A stretch of 62,223 bases of DNA from contig URVC01000022.1 of assembly GCA_900551245.1 (NCBI GenBank), forward strand, positions 1 to 62,223, written 5' to 3'. Each line of letters opens with the position of its first letter. Position 1 is the first letter of the stretch. Made by a program: the position numbers and the translations under genes. Under the pieces are notes generated by a model. It made no database searches. It was not told the DNA's origin and saw nothing but the letters and a program-made list of their open reading frames with translations. Shown one piece after another: positions 45,051 to 52,641 of this stretch. The stretch comes from an uncultured bacterium. Its GTDB lineage: Bacteria > Verrucomicrobiota > Lentisphaeria > Victivallales > Victivallaceae.

Positions 45051-46349
45051 TCACGCCTCCACGGTGATTTTCCGGCAGACGACGGTCTTGCGCTTGACCC
45101 CATCCCGGTCGGGGAAGTAGAAGTCGCTGTAGAAGATCAACGCGCTGTTGCGGTCGAGCGGAATCATTTCCGGGTTGCAGCAGCAGCCGTCCCAGTCGTG
45201 GAAGGTGGGCGGCGTGACCCGGCGATTGGCCAGGGCGCTCCGGTCGCCGGGCGTCATCACGACCAGCGGTTCGCTCCAGCGGGTGCCGCTTTCATCTTCC
45301 GTGGCCTGCACGAAGATGCCGGGCCGGGCATAGCAGAGCAGCGTGACGCCGCAGTCGAGTTTGCAGAGCCGGGGGAGGATGCCGGTGTCGGCGAACTTCT
45401 CCGGCTTCGACCAGGTGCGGCCGGAGTCGGTCGAACGGGAGAAGTACATCGGCGCGACCTCTTCGCCGGTACTGCCGTACCAGGCGGTGCGCAGAAACCA
45501 GACCATGGAACCATCCGGCATGAATTCGATGTCGCTGTCGCTGAATCCGCCGCTCCGGTAGGGATAGCGTTTCCCATCCGCCTCGTACTCCATGTGGCTG
45601 TGCAGGCGGAAGGTGTGGCCGTCGTCGTCCGAACGGAACAGTTCGGCGGAGTAGTAGGGCGAATAGAGCCCGGTTTCCGGGTTGATGTGACCTTCGCCGG
45701 AAAACGCGGTCACCCAGATCGCCCCGTCCGGGCCGAGCCGCGGATTGCCGCGGGGGAAGAGCGACTTCAGCGTCAGCACCCCCTCGTGTTCATGGACGAC
45801 CCGCGTGAGGCACGGCCAGTCGAGGGCGACATGTTCCTCTACCGGTTTTGTTTCGCCCGCCGGGACGCGGAAAGCGAGCCACTCCGCTTTTGACAGGCTC
45901 TCCGGCAGTCGTTCAACGCGGAAGGCGCGGATCAGCGTCCCGTCGAGCCAGCAGGTCATTCCGTCTGGAATCGGGAGCGTTTTTTCTTCCGCCCGGCGTG
46001 AGAAGTCATAGCCGGGGGTGAGCAGATTCTGCGGCGTCACCCGGTATCCCTCCAGAATGGTTCCGGAGACCATCGGGAAGTAGAGCAGATCGCCGTTGGC
46101 GAGGCGGAGGCCGCACTGGATGGCCACGGCGGGATCGGCCTCCTGCCAGCTTTCGCCCCGGTCGCGGCTTTCGAACCACCGTTTCGGACTGCCGTAGGAC
46201 TGGATGTTGTCTTCGCAGACGTCGACGGAGACGACCAGCCGGTCGCCGAGGTTGTACGGATGGGGGAACTGATACGCGCCCCACAACTGCTCCTCCGGGC
46301 GGATGCCCCGGACGACGACCTGTTCTTTCCCCGGAATCAGTTTTCTCAT
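45051..46349 (-). CDS. Sialidase-like six-bladed propeller protein
   Basis: A 432-residue protein; GGGAGG lies five bases before the ATG. Three Asp-box motifs are visible (SRDRGESWQ, SDDDGHTF, STDSGRTWS), as in the BNR/sialidase fold. There is no signal peptide, and the canonical arginine triad cannot be confirmed by sight, so the substrate may be another sugar. Convergent with the DUF6259 gene and divergent from an AraC gene that likely regulates it. Confidence 0.72.
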   Translation of the reverse strand: MRKLIPGKEQVVVRGIRPEEQLWGAYQFPHPYNLGDRLVVSVDVCEDNIQSYGSPKRWFESRDRGESWQEADPAVAIQCGLRLANGDLLYFPMVSGTILEGYRVTPQNLLTPGYDFSRRAEEKTLPIPDGMTCWLDGTLIRAFRVERLPESLSKAEWLAFRVPAGETKPVEEHVALDWPCLTRVVHEHEGVLTLKSLFPRGNPRLGPDGAIWVTAFSGEGHINPETGLYSPYYSAELFRSDDDGHTFRLHSHMEYEADGKRYPYRSGGFSDSDIEFMPDGSMVWFLRTAWYGSTGEEVAPMYFSRSTDSGRTWSKPEKFADTGILPRLCKLDCGVTLLCYARPGIFVQATEDESGTRWSEPLVVMTPGDRSALANRRVTPPTFHDWDGCCCNPEMIPLDRNSALIFYSDFYFPDRDGVKRKTVVCRKITVEA

Positions 46350-46452
46350 TCAAGCCTCCCGTACGTTGTTTCCCGATTGTGTGACCATGGATGACGGGAG
46401 AAAGTATACCGCGCCGGCGGCGGGAAACCAAGCCGTTCTTTTGTAAATGAAA

Positions 46453-46523
46453 GGACATTGAAATTATTTTTCGGACATTCGGCCGGGTATTCCGGTTGAA
46501 AAATCCGTTGAAATCGCTATAGT
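46453..46523 (+). promoter_or_regulatory. Direct-repeat operator and promoter of the AraC gene
   Basis: GGACATT at 46453-46459 and 46473-46479 are 20 bases apart, each with an AT-rich left flank, an AraC-type layout in the divergent region between the sialidase-like and AraC genes. TTGAAA (46496-46501), 16 bases, TATAGT (46518-46523) is the likely promoter. Confidence 0.45.
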
Positions 46524-46563
46524 AACCCTCGAAACGCGGACAGGCCGGGGAGGGGCGGAAACG

Positions 46564-47466
46564 ATGGACGAGGCGCATGAGAATTTCAACCGGACGGCGA
46601 GCCGGAGTGTTGCCGCGGGAGGTGGGTGCTTCTCGGCGGGTGGACTGAAGTTTTCGGTGCTTTCCTGCCAGTACAACGAACTCTCCCCGGGGCTTCGGGT
46701 GCCGGAGCACGAACACCCCTATTACTGTCTCTCCTTTGTGGAGCGTTCTTCCATGCGGACCAGCTGCGACGGGGTGACGGTGGAGAACCGGGCGGGAAAA
46801 CGGACGCTGTTTTTCATGCCGCCGGCGGTGTCGCACGCATGCCGTTTCGGGGAGGAGGAGACGCATTGGAACTTGTCGGTCAACTTTCAGATCGGGGGAG
46901 CGCACGCGCTGGAGGTGAACGAACGGATTGCCCGCCGTGCGGAAGCGCTCGGTTACGAGATTCCGCTTTCCGGGGAGATGGCGTTTTTGCTGCGGGAAAT
47001 CCGCCGTCAGGGGATGTCGGAGACGCCGCTGTCGACGGAGCTGTTGAGCCATCTGCTGGCGGCGTTGCTGAGCGTGGTGATGCAGCAGAGTTTCCCCGAA
47101 GCGTTGGAAGAGATTTCCGGGCATGAGGCGTTGCGGGCGGAGTTCCGCCGCGACCGGCTGGAGGCGATGAAGCGGGCGATGTGGGCGATGGTCCGGGATT
47201 CCGACCCGGTGCGTCGGCTCGCGGAATGCTTCGAACTGAGTCCCCGCCATCTGAACCGGATCTTCCGGCTGGGCACCGGGAAATCGATCAAGGAGTACCA
47301 GAACGAACTTCGAATTGCGAGTGCGTGCGACCTTCTGCGGAACAGCGCTCTGCCGATATCGCTGGTGGCGGAAGCGGTGGGATTTCACCGCCCCGGCTTA
47401 TTCGCCGCGTTTTTCAGGAAGCATCTCCACTGTACTCCGCAGGAGTACCGAATCCATTCGGAATGA
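46564..47466 (+). CDS. AraC-family transcriptional regulator
   Basis: A 300-residue protein. A cupin sensor (residues about 25-130; VPEHEHPYYCLSFVERSSM, PPAVSHACRFG) is followed by the helix-turn-helix pair (residues about 205-295; RRLAECFELSPRHLNRIF, LPISLVAEAVGFHRPGLFAAFF, ending CTPQEYR). Probably controls the divergent sialidase-like gene. Confidence 0.88.
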   Translation: MDEAHENFNRTASRSVAAGGGCFSAGGLKFSVLSCQYNELSPGLRVPEHEHPYYCLSFVERSSMRTSCDGVTVENRAGKRTLFFMPPAVSHACRFGEEETHWNLSVNFQIGGAHALEVNERIARRAEALGYEIPLSGEMAFLLREIRRQGMSETPLSTELLSHLLAALLSVVMQQSFPEALEEISGHEALRAEFRRDRLEAMKRAMWAMVRDSDPVRRLAECFELSPRHLNRIFRLGTGKSIKEYQNELRIASACDLLRNSALPISLVAEAVGFHRPGLFAAFFRKHLHCTPQEYRIHSE

Positions 47467-47473
47467 ATGCCTT

Positions 47474-49513
47474 TCATGGCTGAATCCGGAGGAGCGCCCG
47501 GACGTCGTCGCAGTGAGACCCGTCCGGGCGGAAGCCGCCGTTGTCGACGCCGTCGGGGCCGACGCTCCACACCTGAATCGCCGGAATGGTACGGAGCTCC
47601 TTGTCGGCAATCCACTTCGAAGGGGCGTCCGTGAAGAAGCGTCCCTTCGGGGGCGGGGTGTCTCCCGCCTGTTTCAGAACTTCGACCTGCTGAACGCATT
47701 CACCCTTCCGGTAGAGCAGCGGTTTGCCGCTGAAGGGATCGGGCGGCAGGTCGGGGAGGCTCTCCGGCCAGTTGCCGTGCTTCCGGCGATAGAGTTCCGC
47801 CTGAATCAGCCCCCGCACCGCCCGGAACCGCGCTGTCAGCCGGTTGAATTTTGTCGCAATGCGCAGATAGGAGGGGATGAATACCGAGGCCAGAAGGTTG
47901 GGATGGCGGAAGGCCGGTGTCTTTTCGGACTGAGAGAGGTTCAGTAGACTGTAGAATTCTGCCAAGCCCGCCATCTCCCGCCGTAAGTACCACCAGAGTT
48001 GCGGAACGAAGTTGCGGAGTGCCCGGGGGGAGGCGTGCGAAGCACCGTCGACAGAGGAATATTCTCCGGACGTCCAGCCGTCGCAGGTGTCGAATATGAG
48101 AACGGCTTCACTGTATAACACCCGCTCCAGAAGAGGCGGAATCGCTTTTTCCTGTTCCGCCAGTTCGGCGGAGAGCCGGTGCAGCATCGATTCCGGGAGC
48201 TTGCCGGATTCCAGCAGCATCTCAATGCCGGAGAGACGGAGCTCTTCGCAAGCTGCCCACACCAGAGCGCTGATCAGAAAAGAATCCTGTTGCAGATACT
48301 GGTTGCCCTGCTTCATCCGTCGTTCGGCGGCGAGCGCTTCTTCTGATTGCCCGTCTGTGAGGGCAAAGTGGATCCTCCATAATTGAATCCGGTTGAATCT
48401 GCGGAGGCCGTTGAGTTCCTGCAGCAGGAGATGGACCAGTCTGCCGCGCCGGTATTGACGCGGCCGCGGCGGCAGCGGATTGGCAAATTGCGCTTCCCAT
48501 TCCGTCAGCGCTCCGTTGTACTGTTTGAAACGCTTACGCCACTGCTTCATCCCGTCGGCGGAAATCTGCACCGAGGACGGAGTGGTGGCAAATGCGGAAT
48601 AGTCTTTTTCCGGCGGAAACGGCGAGACTGCTTCCTGATTTTTCTCCCACCGTTCCCAGAAGGCGGCGTCCGGTTTGCGTCCGTTGAAGTAACACTCCGC
48701 CAGCGCCTCCGTCGTCAGCGGCCGCCCGAACCGTTTTTCCAGTTCGGCGATCCGGCGCGAAACCTCTTTCCCGGCGAAGCAGGTCAGAATGATGAAGAGA
48801 AGAAACACCGCCGCTCCTGCGCTCCACCAGACGATCACCCCTTTCCCGAAGAGGGAACTCTTCTTCTCTCCGCTCAGACGGGCGAAGAAGAGTGCGGTCA
48901 GCCAGTACCAGAGCGCGAGGATGAGCAGTCCCGCCGCTGTCCACACGCTCCAGCCCCACCCGGAGATGCCGAGAAAATCCAGATATTTCGGTATTGAAAG
49001 ATCGCAGACAGTACTACCCAGGTCGTTGCCATGCCGGATGCCGGAGAAAAGCGGCGGCAGCAGCATCAGCATGCTGACGCACCAGGCAAGGGCGCTGCCG
49101 AGGGCCGGTTTCCACTGGCGGCCGCAGAAGAAGAGCGGCAGGACGCCGGTGAAGAAGAACGCGAAGAGCCATCCGGTACAGATCCCGGGCAGGGATAACC
49201 GGAAATATCCCCAGAGGAGCAGTCCCGCCCAGAGAACAAAATAAAGCCAGCTGAGATATCTCAGAAATCCGCTCTGTTGAGAGCGGAAAAACGTCAGCGT
49301 CATAACAAGATAGTAACAGAAGAGAACTGTGACGACGCCTGCCGCAATCCAGACGGCCGGCATGGTAATGGTAACCCAGCCGATTCCGAGCAGGAAAACG
49401 AAAAGCGAGAAGACGAGATAGCTCCCGAGCAGCAGCTGCGTGAGCGCATAGAAGGCCCCCTGCGCCGGGGCATCCGTGAAAAAGAGCCGTTTTCGTATCG
49501 CATTCCAATGCAT
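47474..49513 (-). CDS. Multi-pass membrane protein with GspG-like C-terminal domain
   Basis: A 679-residue protein; AAAGGA lies eight bases before the ATG. The first 260 residues hold about seven hydrophobic segments. Residues about 270-560 are a helix-rich soluble part. The last 120 residues recall the C-terminal half of type II secretion major pseudopilins: a helix ending AELYRRKHGNWPESL, then DPFSGKPLLYR and VWSVGPDGVDNGG...DD, with the calcium-loop-like spacing. No pilin N terminus is present, so it is not itself a pilin. Given six pseudopilins nearby it may be a partner of a pilus- or secretion-like apparatus; this is inference. It is convergent with the AraC gene at 46564 (seven bases between them). 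Confidence 0.65.
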   Translation of the reverse strand: MHWNAIRKRLFFTDAPAQGAFYALTQLLLGSYLVFSLFVFLLGIGWVTITMPAVWIAAGVVTVLFCYYLVMTLTFFRSQQSGFLRYLSWLYFVLWAGLLLWGYFRLSLPGICTGWLFAFFFTGVLPLFFCGRQWKPALGSALAWCVSMLMLLPPLFSGIRHGNDLGSTVCDLSIPKYLDFLGISGWGWSVWTAAGLLILALWYWLTALFFARLSGEKKSSLFGKGVIVWWSAGAAVFLLFIILTCFAGKEVSRRIAELEKRFGRPLTTEALAECYFNGRKPDAAFWERWEKNQEAVSPFPPEKDYSAFATTPSSVQISADGMKQWRKRFKQYNGALTEWEAQFANPLPPRPRQYRRGRLVHLLLQELNGLRRFNRIQLWRIHFALTDGQSEEALAAERRMKQGNQYLQQDSFLISALVWAACEELRLSGIEMLLESGKLPESMLHRLSAELAEQEKAIPPLLERVLYSEAVLIFDTCDGWTSGEYSSVDGASHASPRALRNFVPQLWWYLRREMAGLAEFYSLLNLSQSEKTPAFRHPNLLASVFIPSYLRIATKFNRLTARFRAVRGLIQAELYRRKHGNWPESLPDLPPDPFSGKPLLYRKGECVQQVEVLKQAGDTPPPKGRFFTDAPSKWIADKELRTIPAIQVWSVGPDGVDNGGFRPDGSHCDDVRALLRIQP

Positions 49514-49657
49514 AACCAGCGTCCTTTCCGGAGGGGGGATTCTCCTGTCGGATAAGATAGCCTGTCAATTGGGAATGTCAAGGCGGGGCTGTTCTGTTTG
49601 GAACGGTTTTCTCCCGCTGTTGCAGCAACTTGTGGAATGGGGCCGTGTGACTGAATT

Positions 49658-50569
49658 TTATGGTTGTTCCCGGTCGGCATATTGCCGGGGAGAGAGCCCG
49701 AACAGTTTCTTGAATTCGGTGGAAAAATGCAGTGCATTTCGATAGCCGACCTGCTCGGCGATCTGCTTGACCGGCATGCGATCGGTGGAGAGCAGCAGCT
49801 TGGCCGCGACCTGCATCCGGAGCCGGATCAAATACTGGTAGGGCGTCGCGTCGAAATGCTGTCGGCAAAGCCGGATGAAGTGGCTTTCGGAGAGCCGGCA
49901 GGCGGCGGCCATGTCGCCGACCGTGATCATGGGATCGGCTAGATGCTCCAGACAGAACCGTTCGAATCCGACCAGTTGAGCCGGGGGGCGTTCCGGGAGG
50001 TGCGGCGCGCGCAGGAACTGGAAGAAGCGCCAGCTCAGCACGCCGTTCTTTCGTTCGGCCTCGCTGCCGTGTTCCAGGGAGAGCGTTTCGAAATCTCGGA
50101 TGAAGCTTTCCAGAACGGCGACGTTGACCGAGGCGATCGCATCGATGGCGGCAAGCCCTGATTCCCGCAGGAGTTCCGGCAGAAGTTGCCCGTTGAACAG
50201 CAGAGAGATCTTCAGGCACGATCCATCGACCGCGAAGAACTCCCCGCGCCGCCTGGGGTGAAGCAGAAACAGCTCTCCGGCGGAGAGTTCGTATCCCCGT
50301 TCCTCCTGTCGGAACTGCAGAACTCCACGCTGAACATACTCGACGGAGAGGTGGTCGACGTTTTCCGAACGGAAGTGGGCGCCGCGCAACAGTTCCGTCC
50401 GGTGGATTGAGCCGCAGTGGAGCAGTTCGCGGCCCGGCATTCCCGGATTGAGTGCCGCGACATGAAAGTTGCGACGCCTTTTTCGGTAGAAGAAACGATA
50501 GGTGTCATTCGATTCGATGAGCGGCGGAGCGTCGGAGTCGAAATTGTCGCAGGATTCCAGAATTCTCAT
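49658..50569 (-). CDS. AraC-family transcriptional regulator
   Basis: A 303-residue protein. Cupin sensor at residues about 55-130 (SVEYVQRGVLQFRQEERGYEL...LLHPRRRGEFFAV) and helix-turn-helix pair at residues about 205-300 (MITVGDMAAACRLSESHFIRL, MPVKQIAEQVGYRNALHFSTEF, ending GLSPRQYA). No clear ribosome-binding site. Divergent from the cassette starting at 50701, which it probably controls. Confidence 0.88.
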   Translation of the reverse strand: MRILESCDNFDSDAPPLIESNDTYRFFYRKRRRNFHVAALNPGMPGRELLHCGSIHRTELLRGAHFRSENVDHLSVEYVQRGVLQFRQEERGYELSAGELFLLHPRRRGEFFAVDGSCLKISLLFNGQLLPELLRESGLAAIDAIASVNVAVLESFIRDFETLSLEHGSEAERKNGVLSWRFFQFLRAPHLPERPPAQLVGFERFCLEHLADPMITVGDMAAACRLSESHFIRLCRQHFDATPYQYLIRLRMQVAAKLLLSTDRMPVKQIAEQVGYRNALHFSTEFKKLFGLSPRQYADREQP

Positions 50570-50646
50570 GACGGAATGGGAAGATAAAAAAGTTATTTTC
50601 CAGATATATTGCTTTTTTTTTATATTATATTGTACTGTAAATTGTA

Positions 50647-50675
50647 TTGAAAATCAAGTGCTAAAACGATATTTT
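50647..50675 (+). promoter_or_regulatory. Promoter of the 50.7-55.9 kb cassette
   Basis: TTGAAA (50647-50652), 17 bases, TATTTT (50670-50675), in the AT-rich gap between the AraC gene and the cassette. Confidence 0.45.
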
Positions 50676-50700
50676 GTAATAGAACGAAAAGGATTGTTTT

Positions 50701-51921
50701 ATGGATAATGGAACGTGTTGCCGGTTCCCGGAGTGGGGGAGGGAGGTTGTCAGGACCTTTTTCCTGCCTTCTCTCAATTTATTTTACGACTACACGACCG
50801 GTGACTCCTTTGAGCACCGTTTCGATCATCTGCCGAAGCCGGAGGAGATTGCCGCCGAAGACCCGGATCCCTGCGGCAGAGGGAGCGGCATGGAGGATTG
50901 CCCGCTGCATGCCGGAGCGATGCTCGATGCTGCGATCCGATGCGGTGAATCCGAACTGGCGTCGCGGGTGCTGATCGGTCTGGAATCGCTGGTTATGCGT
51001 CACGGCAGGCCCGGATTTGTGGCGCGGGGATTCTCGCCGTTTGCCGGAAATCTCTGTTATCCGAACTCTTCGCGCGATCAGTTTACGCTGGCGGTTTTCG
51101 GGGCGTGGCGGGCGTTCTGCTCCATGCCGTCGGCGGTGGATCGTCGGTGTGCGGCGGAGATCCTCCGGAACATCTCCGATTACTGTCTGGAAAACGTCAC
51201 CGCGGAGAATGACTTCAATCTCGGCCGCTTCGACGGAGGGCCGGCCATGGTCTCGCTGATGCGCAGAGGATGCGCGCCCCACGAAGCATTGCGACTGCCG
51301 ATGTTTCACGCCGCCGCCGGAGTTGCGACCGGAGAATCGGAGCGGATTGCCGTTGCCGCCGCGCTCCTGCCGGAGGCGATTGCGAAAACCCTGGAAATGC
51401 GCGATGACGGAGGCTGGTGGGATATCTCGCTCTCTCAGTTCCAGCTTTCGGTCGCGGTCCTGCTGGAGTGCAATGCGTTCCCCGAGGCGGCCGGAACGTT
51501 GCGTGAAATTTCACGGGAGATCTGCCGTCTTACCCGGAGGGAGCTTGAGATCCTGCTCGCCCGGGGGGAAGCCGGTCCTGCCCGGTTCAATGCGTGGATG
51601 TGCGACTGGCGCGATTGTCCGCGGCGCCTGCTGGTCGCTCCGGCGGCCGAGGGCGGCCAATCTTATCGGCATGTAACACTTCCGCAGGAGTATCAGATCG
51701 CCGCCGGGATCCTGCGCGGAATCGGAAATCTTCTGACGACGCTCTTCTACGGAAAGGAGGCGCCGTCTCCGGAGGCGGCCTGCCGGATTGTCCGGCTGTT
51801 GAGTGCCGTCGACTTTCCGCATTGCAGTTGCGGCGGAACGATTCAGTTGCTGCAGGGGGTGTCGCTGTTTCCCGGACTTGTTCCGTCTTCGATATCCAAC
51901 AGGAAAGGTGGAAGTTTATGA
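50701..51921 (+). CDS. Cytosolic (alpha/alpha)-barrel glycosidase-like protein, relative of the 16766 protein
   Basis: A 406-residue protein without signal peptide; AAGGA lies seven bases before the ATG. It shares landmarks in the same order with the protein at 16766: LFYDY, SGMEDCPLHAGAMLDAAI, GRPGFVARGFSPFAGN, CYPNSSRDQ and a later GGWWDISLSQFQ. Helix content suggests an (alpha/alpha)6 fold, and the conserved acidic and aromatic residues suggest sugar binding. The stop overlaps the ATG of the next pseudopilin gene (ATGA), so they are coupled. Family not recognised. Confidence 0.7.
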   Translation: MDNGTCCRFPEWGREVVRTFFLPSLNLFYDYTTGDSFEHRFDHLPKPEEIAAEDPDPCGRGSGMEDCPLHAGAMLDAAIRCGESELASRVLIGLESLVMRHGRPGFVARGFSPFAGNLCYPNSSRDQFTLAVFGAWRAFCSMPSAVDRRCAAEILRNISDYCLENVTAENDFNLGRFDGGPAMVSLMRRGCAPHEALRLPMFHAAAGVATGESERIAVAAALLPEAIAKTLEMRDDGGWWDISLSQFQLSVAVLLECNAFPEAAGTLREISREICRLTRRELEILLARGEAGPARFNAWMCDWRDCPRRLLVAPAAEGGQSYRHVTLPQEYQIAAGILRGIGNLLTTLFYGKEAPSPEAACRIVRLLSAVDFPHCSCGGTIQLLQGVSLFPGLVPSSISNRKGGSL

Positions 51922-52610
51922 GAAGGATTTTTACTTTAATCGAATTGCTGATCGTAATCGCCATCATCGCAGTTCTGGCGGCGATGCTGCTTCCTGCTCT
52001 GAACCAGGCGCGTGCGGCCGCGCGCCGAAGCAACTGCATGAACAATCTCAAGCAGCTGGGACTGGCATTTCTGCAATACACCGGCGACAACGGCGATTTT
52101 CTTCCGCCGGGGCTTGCCGCCGCCTCCGGTACGCGAAAGAATGTCACCTGGGATGATCTGCTCGGCGCCGGGTATGACGGCCGGCATCTCACCGCCGAAG
52201 AGCAGCTCGCCTCCGCGCTGACCACGGCCGAACATTCCGGCCGTGGCTCGAAGCAGTATTTCTGTGCCGAAGCGGGCCGCAGCTGGCCGGGTGATTCCGC
52301 GCAGTATCCCCGCAGTTACGGCTGCAACAATCAGGAGATTTCGGTGAACGGCACCAGCTTCAAAACCTCGCAGATCCGGCGTTCCTCCCGCTATATTCTG
52401 CTCGGCGAGAATCATACCCCCTCCAATGCGCAGGGCAGCCAGTCCTGCTGGAACCTCAAGGAAAATACCTTCGACAACGTCGAAAACCGGGTCAATTACA
52501 ACCAGGTGCACGGCGGCCGGAGCAACTTCCTGATTCTGGATGGACACGTGCTCAACGATATCTGGTGGAACACCCGGCGGACGTATGCTGAAAGTCTGTG
52601 GCGCAAGTGA
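51918..52610 (+). CDS. Prepilin-type pseudopilin with H-X9-DG motif
   Basis: A 230-residue protein. The ATG at 51918 overlaps the upstream stop and puts the pilin segment at the very start (MRRIFTLIELLIVI; mature Phe5, Glu9), with Ile before the cleavage position. The hydrophobic helix ends in MLLPALNQARA. HGGRSNFLILDGH is the H-X9-DG motif. It sits between the glycosidase-like protein and the secreted hydrolase. Confidence 0.88.
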   Translation: MRRIFTLIELLIVIAIIAVLAAMLLPALNQARAAARRSNCMNNLKQLGLAFLQYTGDNGDFLPPGLAAASGTRKNVTWDDLLGAGYDGRHLTAEEQLASALTTAEHSGRGSKQYFCAEAGRSWPGDSAQYPRSYGCNNQEISVNGTSFKTSQIRRSSRYILLGENHTPSNAQGSQSCWNLKENTFDNVENRVNYNQVHGGRSNFLILDGHVLNDIWWNTRRTYAESLWRK

Positions 52611-52641
52611 TACGATGTAAAACGATCGAAAGGATTTCAGA

